Shown one piece after another: positions 57,984 through 64,000 of a stretch of DNA of 64,000 nt. The stretch comes from Limnobacter sp. CACIAM 66H1 (GTDB lineage Bacteria; Pseudomonadota; Gammaproteobacteria; Burkholderiales; Burkholderiaceae_B), in contig NZ_LUJK01000002.1 in NCBI RefSeq assembly GCF_001601825.1, positions 1-64,000 on the forward strand, in the 5' to 3' direction. The notes beneath the pieces were generated by a model, which was not told the DNA's origin, did no database searches, and saw only the letters and a list, made by a program, of their open reading frames with translations. Each line of letters opens with the position of its first letter. Position 1 is the stretch's first letter. Position numbers and translations under genes: made by a program.

Positions 57984-59371
57984 GGTTGAGCTCCTTCCTG
58001 TGGGCTTGGCTCGGGAATGTTTCGGTTGTTGTACTGCCAGACTGCATGGTCGATTCGGGCCTGATACACGGCAGTGACCAAGCCCAAACGTGCACGTGTT
58101 GCATTTTGTTCGGCACTTAAAAATTCAACTTGGGTCGTTTCGCCGGCATCGCGTTTGCGTTCATTGATCCGCAGGCTTTCTTCTGAGGCGGCTTGTTGGG
58201 CCATGCGCGCCTGGATGCTGTCCAGCGACACCAGCAGGTTTTCCCTGGATTGAAGTTTGGCCAGTTGCAGCTGCCGGTTCACTTGTCGCGCACGTGCTTC
58301 CAGAGCCTGCACCTGCGCTTGGTTGCGCGCCACTTCACTGCTGCGAATTCCGGCGTCTGCGAGGGTCCAGTTCAACACCACCGATGCACTGGCAAATCCG
58401 GTGTTTGGGCCAGTGTTGTAGTCGCGTCCCTGGTAGCCGCCTTCAATTGAGTAGCCCAATGTTGGTTTGTAAGTTGCACGACTGGCATCCAGTTGGGCGC
58501 GTTGGGCGGCCAGGCTTCGCTCAAGCCGGGTGAGGGCGGGCGCTGCTGTGTTGCCCAGTGTTTTTGGTGTGAGTTGGTCCAGCAATGTTTGAATGGCACC
58601 TGGGCTAAGGTCTTCTTGTGGAAGTTCTACCGGGCTGTCGTTGGGTGCATAGCGCAGCAGGTTGAAATATTCTTTGGCCAGCAAGGCCTGCGTTTGAGCC
58701 TGGCGCAAGGCCACTTGGACCTCAAGGGATTCGGCTTCGGCACGCTTGGGTGCGTCCAATGTCGTTTCCCCAGCCTTGTAAAGCACTGTGTTGATACGCT
58801 CGTTCTCTTTCAGTGTTCGCAGACTGGCCTCAAGAATCGAGATTCGGGCTTTGGCTTGTGCATATTGCCAATAGGCGGTGTGCAGGTCGCGTACCAATTC
58901 CTCTTTCACTTGCAACTGGGCTGCTTCTTGTGCGCCCACCGCCTGGGTTTGTGCTTGCAGTTGCTGGTCCAGAACAGGTTCGTAAATCGGGCCGCGTACC
59001 ACCAGCCGGGTGTCTTGCTCGGTCGGGCGTAGCAGTGGAATAGACTGGTTTTCCACTGTGGGAAAACGGGGCGGTTGACCTGGGGCTGCGGTTAGTGAAT
59101 TTAATGTTGCATACACGGGGTTGAGCAAATCACCTGCCGGGAAATCAATGGTGCGCCCGCCTTCGGCCACGCTGGCCCGAGCTTGCAGTGTCAGGCTGGG
59201 ATAAAAACGTGCGCGTAAATTTTCTAGTCGCTGGCGTTCAGCTTCCACTTCGAAGCTGGCTTGTGCCAAGGCTGGGTTGTTGGTCATCGCCTGGTCGAGG
59301 TAATCGTCCAGTGGAGTGCCCGCTTGGCTGGAATGTTGAATTTGAATGGCCATCAACAGCAATGCAGCCAT
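57980..59371 (-). CDS. TolC-family outer-membrane efflux protein
   Basis: 463 residues from the ATG at 59371, with signal-like MAALLLMAIQIQHSSQA and an OEP-type helical repeat (two OEP domains; TNNPALAQASFEVEAERQRLENLRARFYPSL near residue 30). The frame extends to 59458 and overlaps tetR, but a terminator sits between 59420 and 59395, so the shorter start is more likely. It forms the outer-membrane channel of the RND system. Confidence 0.88.
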   Translation of the reverse strand: MAALLLMAIQIQHSSQAGTPLDDYLDQAMTNNPALAQASFEVEAERQRLENLRARFYPSLTLQARASVAEGGRTIDFPAGDLLNPVYATLNSLTAAPGQPPRFPTVENQSIPLLRPTEQDTRLVVRGPIYEPVLDQQLQAQTQAVGAQEAAQLQVKEELVRDLHTAYWQYAQAKARISILEASLRTLKENERINTVLYKAGETTLDAPKRAEAESLEVQVALRQAQTQALLAKEYFNLLRYAPNDSPVELPQEDLSPGAIQTLLDQLTPKTLGNTAAPALTRLERSLAAQRAQLDASRATYKPTLGYSIEGGYQGRDYNTGPNTGFASASVVLNWTLADAGIRSSEVARNQAQVQALEARARQVNRQLQLAKLQSRENLLVSLDSIQARMAQQAASEESLRINERKRDAGETTQVEFLSAEQNATRARLGLVTAVYQARIDHAVWQYNNRNIPEPSPQEGAQP

Positions 59372-59394
59372 TAGACGCCTGTCAAACCAAGTGT

Positions 59395-59420
59395 AAAAAA
59401 AGCGCCCCTTGGTCGGGCGC
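59395..59420 (-). terminator. Intrinsic terminator between tetR and the TolC-family gene
   Basis: On the minus strand GCGCCC (59420-59415) pairs with GGGCGC (59407-59402), followed by seven T (59401-59395). It lies 24 bp upstream of the TolC-family start and may limit read-through from tetR. Confidence 0.83.
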
Positions 59421-59438
59421 CTGCGTGATTGTGCGAGA

Positions 59439-60104
59439 TCATTTTTTGCCTCCGCCATTGCGGTTGATCAGGGATTGCATGACCAGCTCCACTGCCTGGT
59501 TCATGAATGATTCTTTGCTGATACCCATAGTGGCCATAAAGCTGGCCTTGGTTTGCGCCAGCTGGATAGTGCCATGCGTGAAACCCCACAAAGTAATGGA
59601 AATTTGCATCAGGTTGTCCAGGTCATCCCGCAGTGTTTTATCCGCCATGCCTTTGGCAAGTGCCAGCACCGTTTGTTCATGCACCTGTTGCCCAGCCTGA
59701 ATCATTTCCAGTGTTGCCGAGCAGGGGTCGTCCAAGGCAATTTCGTGGTGAGAGGCTTCAAACCTCGACATGGCGGCGAAATGTGTTGGGTATTCTTCGG
59801 AAAACTGCATGTAAGCCTGACCAATTGCCCGAATTTGGTCCTCGCCAGTGGCATGTTCTTTTCGTGCCGTTTCAAACATTTCCCGCAATATTCGCAAACC
59901 CCGCAGGCAAATGGCCAAATGCAGGGCTGCTTTGTCCTTGAAGTACACGTAAACCAGCGCGCGAGACACTCTCGCCTTGCGTGCAACTTGGTCCATGGTG
60001 GCTGCGTCAAAGCCTTTTTCAGAAAAAACAAGTTCGGCGGCGTCCAGAATTTCTTCCCGGCGGCGTTCCTTTTCTTCTTCGCGACGTTCGATGACATAGT
60101 TCAT
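59439..60104 (-). CDS. TetR/AcrR-family repressor of the RND operon
   Basis: 221 residues. The N-terminal TetR HTH domain (EEILDAAELVFSEKGFDAATMDQVARKARVSRALVYVYFKDKAAL, about 18-62) is clear; the C-terminal part binds an unknown ligand and forms the dimer. It sits directly upstream of the efflux genes with its own palindromic operator (60124-60142), so autoregulation is likely. The basic, Glu/Arg-rich first 15 residues are unusual but compatible with the fold. Confidence 0.92.
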   Translation of the reverse strand: MNYVIERREEEKERRREEILDAAELVFSEKGFDAATMDQVARKARVSRALVYVYFKDKAALHLAICLRGLRILREMFETARKEHATGEDQIRAIGQAYMQFSEEYPTHFAAMSRFEASHHEIALDDPCSATLEMIQAGQQVHEQTVLALAKGMADKTLRDDLDNLMQISITLWGFTHGTIQLAQTKASFMATMGISKESFMNQAVELVMQSLINRNGGGKK

Positions 60105-60110
60105 GATTGG

Positions 60111-60141
60111 ATCTTAGTTTAACCGTTGACAGAGTGTCAAC
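60111..60141 (-). promoter_or_regulatory. sigma-70-type promoter of tetR, close to the start codon
   Basis: On the minus strand TTGACA (60141-60136, -35), an 18-base spacer and TAAGAT (60116-60111, -10). The expected transcription start is about 60104, at the ATG, so the tetR mRNA may be leaderless. The -35 box and part of the spacer are in the operator palindrome. Confidence 0.6.
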
Positions 60142-60142
60142 G
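60124..60142. promoter_or_regulatory. Palindromic operator, probable TetR binding site
   Basis: CGTTGACA-GAG-TGTCAACG: two 8-bp arms with a 3-bp centre. It covers the -35 box of the tetR promoter, the arrangement of a self-repressing TetR gene. Confidence 0.8.
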
Positions 60143-60253
60143 TATTTTTGATTTTTTGATTTGAAACCCCGATTTGAATCGATTTACCGAGTTTGTTTCC
60201 CGCACGGCTTGGTTGCTTCGTCAATTAAAGTTAAATCATGGTGAATTGTTTCT

Positions 60254-60919
60254 GTGAGAAGCGTGGTGGTTAAAAAACTGGACAGCCTGGGGCGGCAAGT
60301 GGTGTTTGTAATTGATGATCATCCGATCATCAGTTTCGGTTTGGTTGAAATGGTGAAGGATGTGGCACCCCATGCCCGCATTCGCCAGTTCTCGACACTG
60401 AAGGAGGCGGCACGACATGCTGTCGAAGAATTTCCAGCGTTGATCATCACCGACTTTCACCTGCGGGATGTACAAGCTGAAACTTTCGTGGGTTTGTTTG
60501 AAACCCTGTTCCCGGAAATTCCGGTGTTGATTACCGCCAACGATGAGAAAGTCATGGGGCAGTTAAAGCGTCATCAACTGGACAGGTTTATTGCTTTTTC
60601 AAAATTCACGCCCTTTGGAAAAATGATCGACCTGATTCGAGTGGGCTTAAGCCAGGCCAATATCGAATTGCTGCAAATGCCAACTTTGTCAAAAGCGCTC
60701 ACGCACAAACAGGTTGAAGTGCTTGAATTGATTGGCGCTGGTCACAGCAACAAGGAAATTGCCACCTTGCTGAAAATTAGTGTGGAGACCGTGAAGGGGC
60801 ATGTGAAAGACATTCTGGAGCGCTTGAAAGCGAAGAACAGAATGGAAGCGTCCATCATTTATCGGCACACCCAGATCCAGAAACACAGCTCGCCAGAACC
60901 GAGCTTGCACAATAATTAG
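60254..60919 (+). CDS. NarL/LuxR-type response regulator, orphan
   Basis: 221 residues. A receiver domain (about residues 15-130) has acidic pair DD in VIDDHPIIS, the phospho-acceptor Asp in ITDFHLRD, the Thr in LITAND and Lys in FSKFTPFG; the C-terminal LuxR/FixJ HTH (about 150-205) contains LTHKQVEVLELIGAGHSNKEIA and VKGHVKDILERL. No histidine kinase is next to it. It starts with a GTG at 60254; a second GTG at 60263 is possible. Divergent from tetR. Confidence 0.85.
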   Translation: MRSVVVKKLDSLGRQVVFVIDDHPIISFGLVEMVKDVAPHARIRQFSTLKEAARHAVEEFPALIITDFHLRDVQAETFVGLFETLFPEIPVLITANDEKVMGQLKRHQLDRFIAFSKFTPFGKMIDLIRVGLSQANIELLQMPTLSKALTHKQVEVLELIGAGHSNKEIATLLKISVETVKGHVKDILERLKAKNRMEASIIYRHTQIQKHSSPEPSLHNN

Positions 60920-61095
60920 TCAGTCGATCTAAATCCTCATGTTTTGAATGGCTTGGAGGACTTGTCCACATGCTATCCCCGAGGTTGTGCCCACTTTTTG
61001 GGGATATCCACAGAAATCCAGAGTGCTCAATTTCAATCGATTCGGTAAACTGCTTGCACGCAGTCCAATGTCGTCCTTCCAAAGGAGAATGAGAG

Positions 61096-62445
61096 ATGAG
61101 CAGCTCGCTAGAATTAGAAGAGTTCATGAATGGACTGATTCGCAGAAATCCCGGCGAACCAGAGTTTCACCAAGCAGTGCATGAAGTCGCGCAACACATC
61201 ATTCCTTTCGTTACAAAAAATCCGAAGTATGAAGCTGCGCAAATTTTGCAGCGCTTGACCGAGCCAGATCGAATTGTCAGTTTCCGGGTGTGTTGGGAAG
61301 ACGATCAGGGCAATGTGCGAACCCAGCGTGGTTACCGGGTTCAACACAGCAACGCGATTGGTCCCTACAAAGGCGGTATTCGGTTTCACGACAACGTGAC
61401 CCAGAGTATTCTGAAATTCCTCGCCTTTGAACAAACTTTCAAAAACAGTTTGACCGGTTTGCCCATGGGGGGCGGCAAGGGTGGCTCCGACTTTAATCCA
61501 AAAGGCAAAAGCGATCGTGAGATCATGCGTTTTTGCCAGGCTTTCATGACCGAACTTTCACGCCATATTGGTCCTTTCACCGATGTGCCAGCTGGCGACA
61601 TCGGTGTGGGTGGACGCGAAATTTCTTACATGTTTGGTCAATACAAAAGAATCTGTAATGAATTCACTGGCGTGCTGACCGGCAAGGGGCTCGCCTTTGG
61701 GGGAAGTGAAATTCGAGTCGAAGCCACAGGGTATGGCGTGGTGTATTTTATGGAAGACATGCTGAGCCACAAGGGTTTGAAGTTTGAGGGCAAGGTGTGC
61801 TCAGTCAGTGGCTCTGGCAACGTGGCGCAATATGCAGTTGAAAAAATTCTTGCACTGGGCGGCAAAGTGATCACCATGTCTGATTCATCCGGAACGCTGC
61901 ATGACAAAGACGGCATTACGATGGAAAAGCTGGCTCACATCAAAGAGCTGAAAGAAGTAAAACGGGCCCGCATCAGCGAGTACCTCAATCAATATCCGAA
62001 TGCCGAATTTATTGCTGACAAACGCCCATGGCACATACCCTGCGACCTGGCTTTTCCATGTGCAACGCAAAATGAAATCAATGCCGAAGAGGCTGCCATG
62101 CTAATCAGGAATGGTTGCATGGGTGTGTCTGAGGGCGCAAACATGCCCTCTGAAAAAGGCGCAATCGATGTGTTTCAGAAGGCCCGCATTTTGTTTGCAC
62201 CGTCCAAGGCAGCCAACGCGGGTGGCGTTGCTGTGTCGGGTCTTGAAATGACTCAGAACAGCATGCGTCTGTCCTGGTCACGGGATGAACTGAATCAGCG
62301 GCTGCGGACCATCATGAGCGATATTCACAAGCGCTGCGTGAAGTATGGCGCCGAAGAAGATGGCCACATCGATTACTTAAAGGGTGCCAATGTGGGCGGT
62401 TTTGTGAAGGTCGCTGACGCGATGCTGGCCTACGGCGTAATCTAA
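61096..62445 (+). CDS. gdhA: GdhA, NADP-type glutamate dehydrogenase
   Basis: 449 residues, hexameric-type enzyme that aminates 2-oxoglutarate to glutamate. Family features: GYRVQHSNAIGPYKGGIRFH (about 76-95), the catalytic Lys in LPMGGGKGGSDFNPKGKSD, VPAGDIGVGGREI and a GSGNVAQYAVEKI dinucleotide fold (about 237-249). Length and S/D composition fit the NADP type (447 in E. coli). AAGGAGA at about 61081-61087 precedes the ATG. It is followed by an intrinsic terminator. Confidence 0.94.
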   Translation: MSSSLELEEFMNGLIRRNPGEPEFHQAVHEVAQHIIPFVTKNPKYEAAQILQRLTEPDRIVSFRVCWEDDQGNVRTQRGYRVQHSNAIGPYKGGIRFHDNVTQSILKFLAFEQTFKNSLTGLPMGGGKGGSDFNPKGKSDREIMRFCQAFMTELSRHIGPFTDVPAGDIGVGGREISYMFGQYKRICNEFTGVLTGKGLAFGGSEIRVEATGYGVVYFMEDMLSHKGLKFEGKVCSVSGSGNVAQYAVEKILALGGKVITMSDSSGTLHDKDGITMEKLAHIKELKEVKRARISEYLNQYPNAEFIADKRPWHIPCDLAFPCATQNEINAEEAAMLIRNGCMGVSEGANMPSEKGAIDVFQKARILFAPSKAANAGGVAVSGLEMTQNSMRLSWSRDELNQRLRTIMSDIHKRCVKYGAEEDGHIDYLKGANVGGFVKVADAMLAYGVI

Positions 62446-62464
62446 AGTCCAGCGGTTTGATCTT

Positions 62465-62502
62465 AAAAGGGGTTCCCAGCGAATTGGGAATCCCTTTTCT
62501 TT
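62465..62502 (+). terminator. Intrinsic terminator of gdhA
   Basis: AAAAGGG (62465-62471) pairs with CCCTTTT (62492-62498) around an inner TTCCCA/TTGGGAA-type stem; a T-rich tail follows. Confidence 0.85.
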
Positions 62503-62544
62503 TGGTAGCATGGCTAATCATTTTCCTGAAAAGAAGCCAACACC

Positions 62545-63249
62545 ATGAACGTTCTGATTGTGCATGCACACCCCGAGCCCCAATCATTTTGCACAGCAAT
62601 GATGAAGCGCATGCAAAACCGTTTTGAGGAGCAGGGCCATGCGGTGACCGTGTCGGACTTGTACGCCAAGCAATTCAACCCCGTAGCCAGTGCTGCCGAC
62701 TTTGCTGAGCGCAGCAACCCGGATTACCTGGTGTATGCGCTGGAGCAGCGGCACGCACAGAAAACCAATACATTGCCTGCGGACATCGCAACAGAACTTG
62801 AGTTACTCAAGCAGTGCGATTTGCTGATTCTGAATTTTCCGTTGTACTGGTTCTCTGTTCCGGCAATTTTAAAGGGATGGATCGACCGTGTGTTCTTGTC
62901 GGGCGTCGTGTACGGTGGCCGAAACTTCTATGACCGTGGTTTGATGAAAGGCAAGAAAGCGTGGCTTACTTTTACACTGGGCGGGCGCGAGCATATGTTT
63001 GGCGACCATGCCGTGCATGGTGACTTGAACACCATGTTGCGCCCGGTATTGCGCGGTAGCCTGGGTTACGCCGGGTTTGATGTACTGGAGCCTTTTGCCG
63101 CTTACCATGTGCCTTACATCACACAGGAGGCGCGAGTGGATATGCTTGAACAATTGGACAGGGCTGTCGATACTTTGGCTTCGCGTGCGCTGGTCTCGTA
63201 CCCCAGCCTCAACAATTTTGATGCACAGATGAATCCGCTTGAACAATAA
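62545..63249 (+). CDS. Flavodoxin-fold NAD(P)H:quinone oxidoreductase
   Basis: 234 residues of the NQO1/KefF/MdaB-type family (Flavodoxin_2). The FMN/FAD-binding start is NVLIVHAHPEPQSF (2-15); other elements are LILNFPLYWFSVPAILKGWIDRVF (about 94-117), YGGRNFYDRGLMKGKKAWLTFTLGG and a C-terminal helix. It probably reduces quinones or similar electrophiles with NAD(P)H. It is a single gene between two terminators. Confidence 0.88.
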   Translation: MNVLIVHAHPEPQSFCTAMMKRMQNRFEEQGHAVTVSDLYAKQFNPVASAADFAERSNPDYLVYALEQRHAQKTNTLPADIATELELLKQCDLLILNFPLYWFSVPAILKGWIDRVFLSGVVYGGRNFYDRGLMKGKKAWLTFTLGGREHMFGDHAVHGDLNTMLRPVLRGSLGYAGFDVLEPFAAYHVPYITQEARVDMLEQLDRAVDTLASRALVSYPSLNNFDAQMNPLEQ

Positions 63250-63250
63250 A

Positions 63251-63280
63251 AAACCCGCGGTGCTTTCGCACAACGGGTTT
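63251..63280. terminator. Hairpin between quinone reductase and H1-like gene, stronger on the minus strand
   Basis: AAACCCG (63251-63257) pairs with CGGGTTT (63274-63280) around an inner GTGC/GCAC stem. On the minus strand it is followed by a seven-T run (63253-63247), so it likely terminates the H1-like gene; its T tail overlaps the quinone reductase stop. Confidence 0.65.
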
Positions 63281-63298
63281 CAATCAAATCTACAAGAA

Positions 63299-63318
63299 GA
63301 CCTTTCGTACGAAAGGTC
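63299..63318. repeat. Perfect 20-bp palindrome between convergent genes
   Basis: GACCTTTCGTACGAAAGGTC, flanked by a further CTACA (63290-63294)/TGTAG (63319-63323) match, so the arms can extend after a short bulge. It may be a hairpin in either transcript or a protein-binding site. Confidence 0.75.
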
Positions 63319-63352
63319 GTGTAGCGGTCTTGTTGTTTTTGCTATTTCTGGA

Positions 63353-63904
63353 TTACTTCATGCCCAGTTGCTTTTTGATCTTGGCGATCACGTCAGTTTG
63401 AACTGACTTGACCATGCCCTTGACTTGTTTCTCAAGGTCCTTGATCTGCTTCTGAACATCGCTCAACAATTTTTTGCGATCTGTCGCGCTGAACACTGAT
63501 TTGGCTGCGGCGGCCTTGGCTTTTGCAGCTGGCTTTGCTTTGGCAACAGTTTTCTTCGCTTTGGCCGCAGCATTCGCTACGCTGGCAGTGGCTGCCTTGG
63601 CGCGGGTAGTTGCGGGCTTCTTGGCGGCTGGCTTGGCAGCAGCTTTCTTGGCAGCCGGCTTTTTGGCAGCAGCTGGTTTCGCAGCGGCGGGCTTTTTAGC
63701 AGCAGGCTTTTTGGCGGCAGCGGCTGGTTTAGCAGCAGCTGGTTTTTTCGCGGCAGCGGGTTTTGCTGCTGCTGGTTTTTTCGCTGCTGCTGGTTTTGCA
63801 GCGGCTGGTTTTTTAGCAGCGGGTTTTTTTGCTGCTGGTTTTTTTGGAGCTGGGGTTGCTTTGCTTGCCTCGGCTTCGACTGGCTTTTGATCTGTTGTAA
63901 CCAT
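63353..63904 (-). CDS. Histone H1-like Lys/Ala/Pro-repeat protein (AlgP/phasin-tail type)
   Basis: 183 residues. After 20 residues, about 80 consist of AKKPAA-type repeats (KKPAAAKPAAA, KKPAAKKPA), a basic low-complexity DNA-binding domain like eukaryotic H1 tails, bacterial AlgP/BpH1 and some phasins. The last ~50 residues (FSATDRKKLLSDVQKQIKDLEKQVKGMVKSVQTDVIAKIKKQL) form a heptad-like amphipathic helix for dimerisation or for granule binding. It may condense DNA or bind polyhydroxyalkanoate granules; I cannot decide between these. It is convergent with the quinone reductase and has a 96-bp upstream region to the window edge. Confidence 0.8.
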   Translation of the reverse strand: MVTTDQKPVEAEASKATPAPKKPAAKKPAAKKPAAAKPAAAKKPAAAKPAAAKKPAAAKPAAAAKKPAAKKPAAAKPAAAKKPAAKKAAAKPAAKKPATTRAKAATASVANAAAKAKKTVAKAKPAAKAKAAAAKSVFSATDRKKLLSDVQKQIKDLEKQVKGMVKSVQTDVIAKIKKQLGMK

Positions 63905-64000
63905 GTTTTGTAACCTTCCTTAAACGGTGTGGTGAGTTATGTGTACATCAAATTTTATTAACTGAAAAGCTTTTTTCATCAATACATGATCAACAACCCG

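Noticed and set aside
63620-63850. Nucleotide tandem repeat as a separate element
   Set aside because: It is the coding sequence of the AKKPAA repeats of the H1-like protein.

Overview
This window reads as chromosomal DNA of a betaproteobacterium in the order Burkholderiales. The evidence is the yebC-purD-hemF-nadD-rsfS-rlmH-maf-rng gene order, a ruvX-pyrR-pyrB-pyrC' cluster, a hemL/thiD/thiE block and protein sequences of Burkholderiales type. Base composition is moderate. A Limnobacter-like host is my guess from gene content, not something proven here. There is no rRNA, tRNA, insertion sequence, integrase, prophage or CRISPR array. Coding density is very high and many neighbours overlap by 4 bp, so this is mainly core genome with a few accessory islands.

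Layout. (1) 1-11060, minus strand: a collinear run of 13 genes from yebC through purD, hemF, nadD, rsfS, rlmH, maf and rng into the biotin genes bioF, a bioH-like esterase, bioC, bioD and bioA (bioA runs off the left edge). (2) 11212-17212, plus strand: mscL; a tandem glycine riboswitch with a terminator in front of a DadA-type dehydrogenase; glnS; a Gcr-family membrane protein. (3) 17229-21609: PduO-type cobalamin adenosyltransferase, TPP riboswitch plus thiC, CorC/HlyC-type protein. (4) 21657-23856, minus strand: a CsgG/HfaB-like outer-membrane pore with two small exported proteins that share GNN and QxN motifs, a reduced curli/holdfast-anchor-like cassette. (5) 24066-27801: NAD synthesis (nadA, nadC, and convergent nadB); nadC carries a one-base frameshift at a run of seven A. 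(6) 27907-31742: a GGDEF-EAL protein, trmB, thiG and thiS. (7) 31884-37731: ArsS-like radical SAM protein, an orphan membrane coiled-coil protein, rubredoxin, thiD-thiE-hemL, and a MAPEG protein. (8) 37828-48309: photolyase, then yqgE-ruvX-pyrR-pyrB-pyrC'-plsC, apaH, a phosphohexomutase, a DUF1415 protein, and queE-queD behind a structured leader. (9) 48310-48866: an unusual 557-bp non-coding region with two large inverted repeats and a 42-43 bp tandem repeat. (10) 48867-52687: a six-TM, MCP-like sensor coupled to a PAS-GGDEF-EAL enzyme. (11) 52785-60142: RluF-like pseudouridine synthase, then an RND efflux operon (tetR-tolC-MFP-RND) with a palindromic operator inside the tetR promoter. (12) 60254-64000: orphan NarL/LuxR-type response regulator, gdhA, a flavodoxin-fold quinone reductase, and a Lys/Ala/Pro-repeat histone-H1-like protein.

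The most interesting items are the HfaB/CsgG-like cassette with its shared repeat motif; the structured intergenic region 48310-48866; the uncharacterised leader before queE; the nadC frameshift; the glycine-riboswitch-controlled D-amino-acid/glycine dehydrogenase; and the MCP-like/c-di-GMP gene pair. Three proteins belong to catalytic families but have lost key residues: PyrC', QueD, and the GGDEF domain of the protein at 27907-29910.
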